Assembly (NCBI GenBank): GCA_038746285.1
Contig: JBCDKT010000016.1
Span: 1-64,000 of the forward strand
Source of the DNA: Bacteroidota bacterium
Lineage (GTDB): Bacteria; Bacteroidota; Rhodothermia; Rhodothermales; JANQRZ01
Length of the DNA: 64,000 bases
Direction of reading: 5' to 3'
This document shows, piece after piece, positions 1 through 8,350 of the stretch. Each line of letters begins with the position of its first letter. The first letter of the stretch is position 1. The position numbers and the translations under genes are program-made. Under the pieces are notes generated by a model. The model was not told where the DNA came from. It ran no database searches and worked only from the letters and a program-made list of their open reading frames with translations.

Positions 1-228
1 GCAAGGAGCGTGAATGCAAAGCATCGGGGAGCGAAGCGACCCCACCAGGCGAACCGTGAGGTTCGGCGATGCAGCGCGACGCAGCCGGTCAGTTCCGCAG
101 CCGCTCGTGGCCCGCGATCACAAATCCGAACAGCTTCTGAGCCCCGAACTCTCCCAGGCGAGGCTGTGCGGCCTGCGGTATACTTACCGTCTGGGAAGAG
201 TTTAGCTCACGAAGTTAGTCCGTCTGAC
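1..228. other. Intergenic start of window with a dispersed repeat
   Basis: No gene is supported here. The reading frame of the next gene stays open back to position 10, but the segment looks non-coding and includes a 34-bp stretch (13-46) that recurs at 36303-36336 with 3 mismatches. A signal peptide begins only at 229, so the upstream open frame is probably leader DNA. Confidence 0.5.
13..46. repeat. 34-bp dispersed repeat, copy 1
   Basis: This segment (core GCATCGGGGAGCGAAGCGAC) matches 36303-36336 at 31 of 34 positions, without gaps and in the same orientation. Both copies lie outside genes: this one upstream of a sensor kinase gene, the other downstream of a hybrid kinase gene. Function unknown. 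Confidence 0.7.
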
Positions 229-3200
229 GTGTTGGTACGCTGGTTCGTCTTCATGATCCTCGCCTCGGCTGCGCAGGCGCAGCCCGAGGGGCCCCGGGCT
301 CCGGTCCGCTTCGAGCGAGCGACGGACGTGGAGGTGCACCTGCCGCAGTCGTCGGTCTACGACATGCTGGAGGACCGGCGCGGTTTCCTGTGGTTCGCCA
401 CGCGCGAGGGGCTCGGCCGCTGGGATGGCACCACGATGCGGACGTGGCGGCGCAACCCATTCGACCCCGCCTCGCTGCCGGGCAACCTCGTCCGCGAACT
501 AGCCGAGGACGGCGCGGGCGACCTGTGGGCAGTGGCGCAGGCGTCGGACCGGACCCCCGCCGGGATAGCCCGCCTCGTCGGGCCGGGGCACGGGGAGGTC
601 CGGCGCTACGACCGGCTCGACCCCTGCCTCTTCATCGGGCCCGACCGCGAGGCGTGGCTAGCGGGCGCGGACAGCCTGTACCGCTTCGACCGGGCGCGGG
701 ACCGCTTCGCCGGCGTTCGCGCTCGCCTCGGCACCGGGACGCCGATGCAGGGTCTCACCGCGCGCGACGGGACGGTGTGGGTCAGCACGCACCGGGACGT
801 GGAGCGGTACGCCGTCGGCGAGGTGCCGGAAGAGGACGGAGTCATCGCTGTACCGTGGACGCAGAGCGCCGAGTCCGAGTTCGGCGTAGCGCTCGCCGAG
901 GACGAGGCGGGTACACTCTGGGTGGCCGGCGTCGGCCTCGCCCGGGTGAGCAGCGGGGGTGTCGAGCCGGTGGCGGTCCCGCAGCCAGAGATTCCGGGCT
1001 ACGGGACGGGCCTCGGGGTGAACCGGATCGTCCCGGCGGGCGGCGTGCTCTGGCTCGGCACGCTCGGCGGGGTCTACCGCTACGCCGTCTCTGCGGGCAC
1101 CACCGAGCGCTTCTCGCTCCATCTCCCCGGCGGCATCCCGACGCAGAACTGGATCACCGGCTTCCACCGCGACCGGGCTGGGACGCTCTGGGCCGGGACC
1201 GTTTGGGGGCTCCACCGCGCCGTGCCAAACGCCGCCCCGTTTAGCCTCCTTGCGCACGACCCCGAAGACGCCAACAGCCTCGGGAGCGGGATCGTGCTCT
1301 CGGTCCACGAGGACACGCGGGGTGCGCTCTGGGTCGGCACGCTCGGCGGTGGACTGAACCGGATCGGGCCGGACGGGCGGGTGACGCGTTACCGCCACGA
1401 CCCGGCCGACCCGTCGAGCCTCGGCCACGACTGGGTCTGGTCCGTCCAGCAAGACGGCACCACGCTCTGGCTCGGCACCGGCGCGGGGCTGGACTGGATC
1501 GACCTCGACGCGCCGGACGCGGTCGAGCACGTCCGCGTTGACATCCCCCCTGGGCCGTGGGGGCCGAGTGCGTCGGGGCTGCACCTCGATGCCGAGGGCA
1601 CGCTCTGGTTCGGCCACGCCGGGCGGCTCTTTCGCCGGTTCACCGATGGTACCTATGCGTCTACGCCGGTGCCGCGCGGCGTGGGCGTGCAGGTCGTCCG
1701 GTCGGTCCCCGGCGGGGCGTGGGTGACCTCGTCCGCCGGCCTCCTCCGGTACGATGCCCAGACGGACAGCCTCCACAGCTACCTCCACGATCCCGCCGAC
1801 CCGTCGAGCCTCAGCGACAACGCCACGATGGCGCTCCACCTCGACCGGCGCGGGCGGCTCTGGGTCGGGACGCAGAGCGGGCTGGACCGCTACGACGCAT
1901 CCACGGGCCGCTTCGCGCACGTCTCCTCCGCCGACGGCCTGCCGAGCAGTGCCGTCTACGCGATCCTCGAAGACGACGACGGTCGCCTCTGGCTCTCCAC
2001 CAACCGGGGCCTCGCCCGCTTCGACCCGGACCGGCCGGCCGCAGGCTTCCGCACCTTCGCCTTCGCCGACGGCGTGGGGAACGTCGAGTTCAACCGCCAC
2101 GCCGCGTTCCGTGGGCGCGACGGCACGCTCTACTTCGGCGGCGACCGGGGCGTGACGGTCTTCCACCCGAGCGCCCTCCGCGACAACCCGTACCGCCCGC
2201 CGGTCGTCCTGACGGCGCTGCACCGCGCCGCGCGCGACACCACGACGACGACCGCCCACGTCGGCGAGACCGTCGAGATCGATCCAGGCGTGGCATCGTT
2301 CACCTTTGAGTTCGCTGCGCTCCAGTTTGCGAACGCCCACCGCACCCGCTACGCGGCGCGGCTGGAGGGCTTCGACGCTGGCTGGGTGGACCTCGGCCAG
2401 CAGCGCCGGGCGACGTACACCAACCTCCGGCCGGGCCGGTACACGTTCCGCGTCAAGGCCGCCAACGAGGACGGCCTGTGGAACGAGACGGGCGCGGCCG
2501 CGACGGTCATCGTGTGGCCTCGGTTTTTCCAGACGTGGTGGTTTCAGGTGCTGTTCGTCGGGCTCATCCTCACCCTCGTCGGGGCGGCCGTGTGGTCGGT
2601 CTCGCAGCGCCGCTACCGGCGCGAGTTGGCCCGCCTCGAAGCGCGGCAAGCCCTCGACGCCGAGCGCGCCCGCATCTCGCGCGACATGCACGACGAGGTT
2701 GGGGCCAGCCTCTCCGAGATCGCCATCCTCTCCGAACTCGCCCAGCGCGACCTCGACGGCGACCCCGGCTCGGCCTCCGGGGCAGGCTCCGCACCGAGCA
2801 CTGCACGCCTGAGCCGGATCGCCGACACGAGCCGCGCCATGCTCGACGCGATCGGCGAGATCATCTGGGCCATCAACCCGCAGCACGACCGCCTCGACCG
2901 ACTCACGGCCTACCTCCGCGAGCACGCCGCCCGCACGCTGGACGAGGCCGGGCTGCGCGTCCGGCTGGACTTCCCCGCCCAGGTGCCGCCGCTGACGGTC
3001 TCGGCCGAGTTCCGGCGCAACGTGTTCCTCGTGATGAAAGAGGCGCTCCACAACCTCGTCCGCCACGCTGGAGCCACGAACGCGACGGTGCGGCTAGAGG
3101 TGGACGAGGCCGCCCTCACACTCACCGTGCAGGACGACGGCTGCGGCCTGCCCGGCGGCGACGGAGCAGTGCCTCGACCGAGTGGGCGCGGCGGCAACGG

Positions 3201-3309
3201 CCTAGCCAACATGGCCCACCGCGCCGGTGAGATCGACGGCACGCTCGCCCTGGACGCCGGGCCGGACGGGGGGACGCGGCTCACGCTACGCGTGCCGCTG
3301 GGCGGGTGA
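229..3309 (+). CDS. Propeller-sensor histidine kinase (Reg_prop / Y_Y_Y / HisKA_3)
   Basis: Membrane sensor kinase of about 1026 residues. From the N-terminus: a signal peptide (LVRWFVFMILASAAQAQ); a long periplasmic double propeller with about a dozen blade motifs of the type LWVGTxxGLxR(Y/F)D; a Y_Y_Y domain; one membrane helix (WWFQVLFVGLILTLVGAAVW); and a cytoplasmic NarL-family kinase module. The phosphoacceptor is His821 in ISRDMHDEVGAS. The ATPase part shows KEALHNLVRHA and GGNGLANM. There is no fused receiver or AraC domain, so it differs from classical hybrid two-component systems. The GTG at 229 is preferred because it begins the signal peptide (TTG 232 is possible), although the frame is open to position 10. 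The partner is probably the regulator at 3595-4221. In Bacteroidota such sensors often detect glycans; the ligand here is unknown. Confidence 0.88.
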   Translation: MLVRWFVFMILASAAQAQPEGPRAPVRFERATDVEVHLPQSSVYDMLEDRRGFLWFATREGLGRWDGTTMRTWRRNPFDPASLPGNLVRELAEDGAGDLWAVAQASDRTPAGIARLVGPGHGEVRRYDRLDPCLFIGPDREAWLAGADSLYRFDRARDRFAGVRARLGTGTPMQGLTARDGTVWVSTHRDVERYAVGEVPEEDGVIAVPWTQSAESEFGVALAEDEAGTLWVAGVGLARVSSGGVEPVAVPQPEIPGYGTGLGVNRIVPAGGVLWLGTLGGVYRYAVSAGTTERFSLHLPGGIPTQNWITGFHRDRAGTLWAGTVWGLHRAVPNAAPFSLLAHDPEDANSLGSGIVLSVHEDTRGALWVGTLGGGLNRIGPDGRVTRYRHDPADPSSLGHDWVWSVQQDGTTLWLGTGAGLDWIDLDAPDAVEHVRVDIPPGPWGPSASGLHLDAEGTLWFGHAGRLFRRFTDGTYASTPVPRGVGVQVVRSVPGGAWVTSSAGLLRYDAQTDSLHSYLHDPADPSSLSDNATMALHLDRRGRLWVGTQSGLDRYDASTGRFAHVSSADGLPSSAVYAILEDDDGRLWLSTNRGLARFDPDRPAAGFRTFAFADGVGNVEFNRHAAFRGRDGTLYFGGDRGVTVFHPSALRDNPYRPPVVLTALHRAARDTTTTTAHVGETVEIDPGVASFTFEFAALQFANAHRTRYAARLEGFDAGWVDLGQQRRATYTNLRPGRYTFRVKAANEDGLWNETGAAATVIVWPRFFQTWWFQVLFVGLILTLVGAAVWSVSQRRYRRELARLEARQALDAERARISRDMHDEVGASLSEIAILSELAQRDLDGDPGSASGAGSAPSTARLSRIADTSRAMLDAIGEIIWAINPQHDRLDRLTAYLREHAARTLDEAGLRVRLDFPAQVPPLTVSAEFRRNVFLVMKEALHNLVRHAGATNATVRLEVDEAALTLTVQDDGCGLPGGDGAVPRPSGRGGNGLANMAHRAGEIDGTLALDAGPDGGTRLTLRVPLGG

Positions 3310-3510
3310 GTGGGAGGAGTGGGAGGAGTGGGAGGAGTGGGAGGAGTGGGAGGAGTGGGAGGAGTGGGAGGAGTGGGAGGAGTGGGAGGAGTGGGAGGAG
3401 TGGAAAGAAAAGCCGAGAAAATTACCGAGGCCGCCGCGCTCCGCGCCAACGTCCCTTCTTCCCATTCCCCCCGTTCTCCCCATTCCTCCCATTCTGCGCC
3501 GAAGGCGCAC
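3310..3510. repeat. Purine-arm repeat element A1 with 9-bp tandem array
   Basis: Ten perfect copies of GTGGGAGGA fill 3310-3399, starting directly after the kinase stop codon. Then come a short A-rich stretch, the core TACCGAGGCCGCCGCGC, a pyrimidine-rich arm (3453-3494) largely complementary to the purine arm, and a small hairpin GCGCC-GAA-GGCGC (3496-3508). The last 120 bp (3391-3510) match 18897-19016 at 116 positions. The array has no stop in any of six frames. It could form a long RNA hairpin or triplex DNA, and it separates the kinase gene from its regulator gene. Confidence 0.85.
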
Positions 3511-3594
3511 TCTCCAAATCACCTTTCCATGCGATTGACACGCGGCACCGCGTGCCCGATGTTGGGAGCCGCACACACCCACAGGAGGAGCGCC

Positions 3595-4221
3595 ATGATT
3601 CGAGTCGCCATCGTCGAGGACCGCGTCGAGGTCCGGCAGGGGCTGGGGTACCTGATCGATGCCTCGGAGGGGTTCGTCTGCGTCGGGACCTACGAGGATG
3701 CCGAGTCGGGCCTCGCCGTGCTGACGGGCGACAACGTGGACGTGGTGCTGATGGACATCGGGCTGCCGGGGATGCTCGGCACCGAGGCCGTCAAGCGCCT
3801 CCGCGCCGAGCACCCGCGCGTCCAGGTGATGATGCTGACCGTCTACGAGGACGACGACCACGTCTTCGCCTCGCTCCAGAACGGGGCCGCGGGCTACGTC
3901 CTCAAGACCACCCCGCCCGCCGAACTGCTCGGTGCCATCGCGCAGGTTCACACGGGCGGCTCGCCGATGTCGAGCGGGATCGCCCGCCGCGTCGTCGAGA
4001 CCTTCCACCGGCCCCCGCGCGCCGAGGCCGACGGGGAGCCGCTCACCGGGCGCGAGGAGGAGATCCTCGACCTGCTCGCGCAGGGCTACCGCTACCGCGA
4101 GATCGCCGAGCAGCTTTTCATTTCCATCGACACCGTGCGGACCCACATCCGGCACATCTACGAGAAGATGCACGTCCGCTCCCGCGCCGAAGCCACGCTG
4201 AAGTACCTCGGCAGGGCGTGA
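3595..4221 (+). CDS. NarL/LuxR-family response regulator
   Basis: DNA-binding response regulator of 208 residues. It has an N-terminal receiver domain (VAIVEDRVEVRQG; phosphoacceptor Asp in DVVLMDIGLPG; Lys in YVLKTTPPAE) and a C-terminal LuxR helix-turn-helix (LTGREEEILDLLAQGYRYREIAEQL onward, recognition helix near SIDTVRTHIRHIYEKM). The ATG at 3595 is preceded by AGGAGGAG with good spacing, although the frame is open upstream through the repeat. It follows a HisKA_3 kinase gene on the same strand, the usual partner type. The 285-bp repeat-bearing gap between them may uncouple their expression. Target genes cannot be named from the sequence. Confidence 0.9.
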   Translation: MIRVAIVEDRVEVRQGLGYLIDASEGFVCVGTYEDAESGLAVLTGDNVDVVLMDIGLPGMLGTEAVKRLRAEHPRVQVMMLTVYEDDDHVFASLQNGAAGYVLKTTPPAELLGAIAQVHTGGSPMSSGIARRVVETFHRPPRAEADGEPLTGREEEILDLLAQGYRYREIAEQLFISIDTVRTHIRHIYEKMHVRSRAEATLKYLGRA

Positions 4222-4229
4222 GCCTGCCG
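4209..4229 (+). terminator. Hairpin at the end of the response-regulator gene
   Basis: CGGCAGG (4209-4215) pairs with CCTGCCG (4223-4229), spanning the stop codon. No T-run follows, so it may protect or end the transcript only weakly. Confidence 0.35.
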
Positions 4230-4422
4230 CCAACGTTCCGCTCAAAATCACATCAATGGACGAGGGCAACGGTGGGACCACGGTACTACGTTAACCGGGC
4301 TGACCTGCCGCTGAGTAGTTTTCTCGTCTACGCTACAGAAGGCCGCGCTACAGAGTACGGTGCTACGCGCCGATGCCTCTATGTAGCACCTCGTTTGCTC
4401 CCGCAACCAACCCACACCTGAC

Positions 4423-4953
<531 letters not shown>

Positions 4954-4975
4954 CGTCCCCTCGGATTCAAACCTA

Positions 4976-5009
4976 CGCCCCCGCTTGCCCATTGCTGCAG
5001 GCGGGGGCG
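4976..5009. terminator. Bidirectional hairpin between convergent genes
   Basis: CGCCCCCGC (4976-4984) and GCGGGGGCG (5001-5009) form a perfect 9-bp stem between the lipoprotein gene and the aminotransferase gene, which converge. No strong T-run is visible on either side. Confidence 0.5.
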
Positions 5010-5015
5010 CTGCGT

Positions 5016-5921
5016 TCAGCCCTCGAAGATCGGCTCGCCCGTCGCCGCCGTCTCCTCGGCGTAGAGCGCCGAGAGCCGCTCGGTCATCGGGCCAACGGAC
5101 CCTGTTCCAACCCTCCGCCCGTCGATCTGGGTGACGGCGGCGAGTTCGCCCATCGTGCCGGTGCAGAACACCTCGTCGGCGCGGTAGGCCTCGGCGAGCG
5201 AGACGTTGCGCGCGGCGTGCGGGACAGCTTCGCGCGCGCACAGATCGAGGATGGTCTGCCGGGTGATGCCCTCGGGGCAAGCGTTGGTCGTGCTCGTGAG
5301 CACGGTGCCCCCCGCGACCAGAAAGACGTGCGTGCCGTTGCACTCGGCGATGAACCCGTGCCGGTCGAGCATCAGCGCGGCGTCGGCCCCGGCGTGGTTG
5401 GCCTCGATCTTGGCGAGGATGCTCTGGAGCAGGTTGTTGTGGTGGATCTTCGGGTCGAGGCAGTCGGGCGGGAAACGGCGGACGGAACTCGTGATGAGCG
5501 ACAGCCCGCGCTTGTCGTAGACCGGCGCTTTCCACTCGGCGAGGACGATCAGCGTCGGGCCGGCCTGGTTGAGGCGCGGGTCCATCCCGCTCGTGATCTT
5601 CGGCCCGCGCGTGAGCGTGAGGCGGACGTGGACGCCGTCGCGCATCCCGTTGGCCTCCAGCGTCCGGCGAATCTCCTCCCGGATCGCCTCGGGGCTCGGA
5701 ATCTCAGCGAAGGCGAGGGCGTGGGCCGAGTCGCGTAGCCGGTTGAGGTGCTCGGTGAGGCGGAAGATGCGCCCGTCGTAGAGCCGCAGCCCCTCCCACA
5801 CCCCGTCGCCGCCCTGCACGACCGAGTCGAAGGGCGAGACCCCCGCCTCGTCGCGGTGCACGAGGGTGCCGTTGATGTTGACGATCAGGTCGCGGTTGCG
5901 TTCGTCGAACTGCTGGAGCAT
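5016..5921 (-). CDS. Class-IV PLP aminotransferase (branched-chain / D-amino-acid type)
   Basis: Fold-type IV aminotransferase of 301 residues, the usual length for IlvE/Dat/PabC relatives. Family marks: SPFDSVVQGGDGVWEGLR near the N-terminus, the PLP-lysine region DPKIHHNNLLQSILAK, the glutamate region HGFIAECNGTHVFLV, and the phosphate-binding CPEGITRQTILDL. It should transfer amino groups between an amino acid and a 2-oxoacid; branched-chain versus D-amino acids cannot be separated by eye. It lies 42 bp downstream of a sulfotransferase-like gene on the same strand. The same two domains are, as I recall, fused in plant branched-chain-aminotransferase-like proteins, which suggests a joint role. 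Confidence 0.85.
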   Translation of the reverse strand: MLQQFDERNRDLIVNINGTLVHRDEAGVSPFDSVVQGGDGVWEGLRLYDGRIFRLTEHLNRLRDSAHALAFAEIPSPEAIREEIRRTLEANGMRDGVHVRLTLTRGPKITSGMDPRLNQAGPTLIVLAEWKAPVYDKRGLSLITSSVRRFPPDCLDPKIHHNNLLQSILAKIEANHAGADAALMLDRHGFIAECNGTHVFLVAGGTVLTSTTNACPEGITRQTILDLCAREAVPHAARNVSLAEAYRADEVFCTGTMGELAAVTQIDGRRVGTGSVGPMTERLSALYAEETAATGEPIFEG

Positions 5922-5963
5922 CGGTGGGGATGGGCGTGTGGGTGGGTGAGGGTATGAGGGAGA

Positions 5964-6701
5964 TCAGCGGAGGCGGTGGGGGTGCAGCTGCGCGTAGTAG
6001 CCCTTGCACTCCGCCAGTACCGACTGCAGCCGCTCCGGCACGGACTCGGTCTTCGGGCGGTACGGCTTGAACCCGGTCGAGGCTTCGACAGCGGCGTACC
6101 AGTGCGCGGCCCAGACGCCGTCGGTCGGGCGCGGGCCGGCCTCCCACGTCAGCATCGCAGGCTCGAACGGGACGCCGAGGGCCTCGCAGAGCAGCCGGAG
6201 CAGGCGCGGCGGGTCGGTCAGCACGTCCTCGGCGTCGATCACGGGCGGGACACGGCCCGCCTCGTCGCGGAGGCGCTCGACGAGCGCGACCTGCTGCGGC
6301 AGACCGGTGTCTTCAGGGCGCGGGTCGGGGAGCACCTTCGCGAGGGAGGTCAGCATCGCCGCCGGCTCGCGGAGGAGGAAGGCGTGGCGGAGGTCGCCCA
6401 GCCACGGGCCGACCATCCCGGGCAGGAGATGGTGGGCCATGTGCTTCTGGTAGAAGATGTCCTTGCCGCCCGGCGCGGGTCCGGTGAGCGCCGCCGCGAC
6501 CGTGCGCCAGTCGGTCGGCTGCGAGCCGAGGATGGCGGCGCGGCCGGGGTGGTCGAGGCCCGTCGCCCACAGGTAGTGCGCGTAGAACGGCTCGTCCACG
6601 ACTGCCGTGTCGGCGCGGCTGCCCCACGACCGCATCAGCGCCGTCGAGATGTTCCGGGGGCCGGACCAGCAGGCGATGCGGATGGGCGTGGGAGCGGGCA
6701 C
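5964..6701 (-). CDS. Sulfotransferase-like P-loop protein
   Basis: About 245 residues from a GTG at 6701. The N-terminus IRIACWSGPRNISTALM resembles a PAPS-type P-loop (usually W/S-x-PRS-x-S/T). Later marks are VVDEPFYAHYL, KHMAHHL, RHAFLLREPAAM (a typical 3'-phosphate-binding stretch) and a tail with WEAGPRPTDGVWA. That tail closely resembles the N-terminal domain of plant aminotransferase-like fusion proteins as I remember them. The frame is open to a GTG at 6755, which would add 18 residues and overlap the upstream gene; I prefer 6701 because conserved sequence begins there. Sulfotransferase activity is inferred; the substrate is unknown. It is probably co-transcribed with the aminotransferase. 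Confidence 0.75.
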   Translation of the reverse strand: MPAPTPIRIACWSGPRNISTALMRSWGSRADTAVVDEPFYAHYLWATGLDHPGRAAILGSQPTDWRTVAAALTGPAPGGKDIFYQKHMAHHLLPGMVGPWLGDLRHAFLLREPAAMLTSLAKVLPDPRPEDTGLPQQVALVERLRDEAGRVPPVIDAEDVLTDPPRLLRLLCEALGVPFEPAMLTWEAGPRPTDGVWAAHWYAAVEASTGFKPYRPKTESVPERLQSVLAECKGYYAQLHPHRLR

Positions 6702-6738
6702 GGGGCGACGGGTCGAGGGCGCGCCAAGATCGCGCCGC

Positions 6739-7398
6739 TCACCCCTCTGCCGCACGCACCGCCGAGGCTTTTCTGCGTTGCCGCCACGCGACGCCGTAGC
6801 ACACGGCAGCGGCGAGGACCATCGCCCCGAACACAGGCATCGCCCCGACGGGAGCCAGCCCGCGCATCTTGAGCATCGCCCCGACCAGCCCGCCCGCGAG
6901 CAGGAGGTAGGCCAGCGTCGCGGCCGCCCGGCCGGGGACCGCGTCGGGTCGCGCTGCCGAGGCGAACGGGAGGATCGGCTTGACGCGGTCGTAGTCCCAC
7001 GCCAGCAGCCACAGGCAGGCGAGCGTCATCAAGCCCGTGACGGCCCACGTCCCTCGGAAACCCATCGACCAGGTGATGACTGAGATCGTGGTGATGATCG
7101 GGAGGTAGAGCACAGCCCCGAGCGTGGCCGTACGCGGGACGAGGAGCAGCACGCCCGCCAGCACCTGCATCGCGCCGACGAACGCGTAGAACGCGCCCGC
7201 CTGAAAGAACGCGTCGAAGAAGTAGCCGATCGGCGTCTCGACGCTCATCTGCGTGAACCGGTGGCCGGCGAGCTTGGTGAGGCCCGGCGGAATGAACCCG
7301 GCCGCGAGGAGCACGCGCGTCCCGACCGTGAACCGCTGGAGCCAGACGCTCCGGTGGATGCGAGCGTGCGTACGGTCGAGGCGGGTTTCGAGCGACAT
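6739..7398 (-). CDS. DoxX-like membrane protein
   Basis: Integral membrane protein of 219 residues with about five hydrophobic helices and an N-terminal amphipathic stretch. The segments RVLLAAGFIPPGLTKLAGHRF and FVGAMQVLAGVLLLVPRTATLGA follow the DoxX / DoxD-like pattern. Such proteins occur beside redox or lipid functions, but their biochemical role is poorly defined. It lies directly upstream of the sulfotransferase/aminotransferase pair on the same strand and may share their transcript. Confidence 0.65.
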   Translation of the reverse strand: MSLETRLDRTHARIHRSVWLQRFTVGTRVLLAAGFIPPGLTKLAGHRFTQMSVETPIGYFFDAFFQAGAFYAFVGAMQVLAGVLLLVPRTATLGAVLYLPIITTISVITWSMGFRGTWAVTGLMTLACLWLLAWDYDRVKPILPFASAARPDAVPGRAAATLAYLLLAGGLVGAMLKMRGLAPVGAMPVFGAMVLAAAVCYGVAWRQRRKASAVRAAEG

Positions 7399-7452
7399 GG
7401 AGCCATCGAGTCAATGCCCCTTCCGCTACGCCTCGATCCCACGCAGGTTACG

Positions 7453-8298
7453 CTACCGGGCGAGCCAGTCGGCGTAGAGGTCCGGCCGCCGGTCGCGGAG
7501 GAAGAGGCGGCGCGCGTGCGAGCGCTCGACCTCGGCCAGGTCGAGGTCGGCGTAGAGGGTTTCTTCGGTGCCCTGCCCGGCGCGGGCGACGACCTCGCCG
7601 GCCGGGTTGCAGACGAACGACTCGCCCGCGAACGTCAGCTGCTCCTCCGGCCCGACCCGGTTGACGAGGGCGGTGAAGAACCCGTTCTGGAACGCGGTCA
7701 CCTGCATCTCGGCCTCGTACAGCCCCTCGGGCCACTCGCCGACCGCGCCTGCCTGCGGGACGACGACCACCTCCGCCCCTTGCAGCGCCAGCGCCCGCAT
7801 GTACTCCGGGTAGTGCCGGTCGTAGCAGATCGCCACGCCGACGCGCCCGGCGGCGGTGTCGTAGACCGGAGCCCCCTGGTCGCCGGGAGCGTAGTAGCCC
7901 TGCTCGTGGAACGCCTCGTAGTCGGTGATGTGGACCATCCGCGTCCGCCCGAGGAGGGTCCCGTCGGCGTCGATCACGGGCGACGTATCGAACGTCCGGT
8001 CACCGTCGCGCTCGAAGAGGTTGAGCACGAGGACGACGCCGAGTTCTTTCGCAAGGGCGGCGAACGCGTCGGTCGTTGGGCCGGGAATCGGCTCGGCGAG
8101 GGCGAGGGTCTCGGGCGTCGCGTGGCGCTGCGGGTAGAACGGCGTGAAGGCGAGTTCGGCGAAGGCGACGAGGTCGGCCCCAGCCTCGGCGGCGCGGCGG
8201 GCGGCGCTGAGGCCGCGCTGCACGTTGGTGCTGAGAGCCTGCCCCGGACTCGACCCGGGGTCTTCGGTGGCAGGTTGTTGGACGAGGGCGATGCGCAT
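7453..8298 (-). CDS. Nitrilase-superfamily amidase, active-site Lys replaced
   Basis: Carbon-nitrogen hydrolase of 281 residues, close in layout to N-carbamoylputrescine amidases. Catalytic Glu48 is in VAFAELAFTPF and nucleophile Cys158 in GVAICYDRHYPEY. The segment that normally reads RK(M/T)HIPD is here RMVHITD (residues 120-126), so the position of the catalytic Lys holds Met121. The rest of the core (QGYYAPGD, VVVPQAGAVGEWPEGLYEAEM, TFAGESFV) is well kept. The ATG at 8298 was chosen because the family N-terminus MRIALVQ begins there; the open frame continues upstream. It is transcribed divergently from the DUF1028 gene. It may belong to a subgroup using a neighbouring residue, or be inactive. 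Confidence 0.8.
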   Translation of the reverse strand: MRIALVQQPATEDPGSSPGQALSTNVQRGLSAARRAAEAGADLVAFAELAFTPFYPQRHATPETLALAEPIPGPTTDAFAALAKELGVVLVLNLFERDGDRTFDTSPVIDADGTLLGRTRMVHITDYEAFHEQGYYAPGDQGAPVYDTAAGRVGVAICYDRHYPEYMRALALQGAEVVVVPQAGAVGEWPEGLYEAEMQVTAFQNGFFTALVNRVGPEEQLTFAGESFVCNPAGEVVARAGQGTEETLYADLDLAEVERSHARRLFLRDRRPDLYADWLAR

Positions 8299-8350
8299 GA
8301 GGCGGTGCGGTAGATTGGCTGGCTCCCAAAGTATCCCATCCCGCCCTGCC

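Noticed and set aside
10-228. N-terminal extension of the sensor kinase
   Set aside because: It would put 73 residues before a clear signal peptide and would be encoded partly by a dispersed repeat.
658-3066. Very long open frame opposite the first sensor kinase
   Set aside because: High-GC coding DNA leaves long open antisense frames. Its product has no recognisable domain or signal, whereas the plus-strand frame has a complete kinase.
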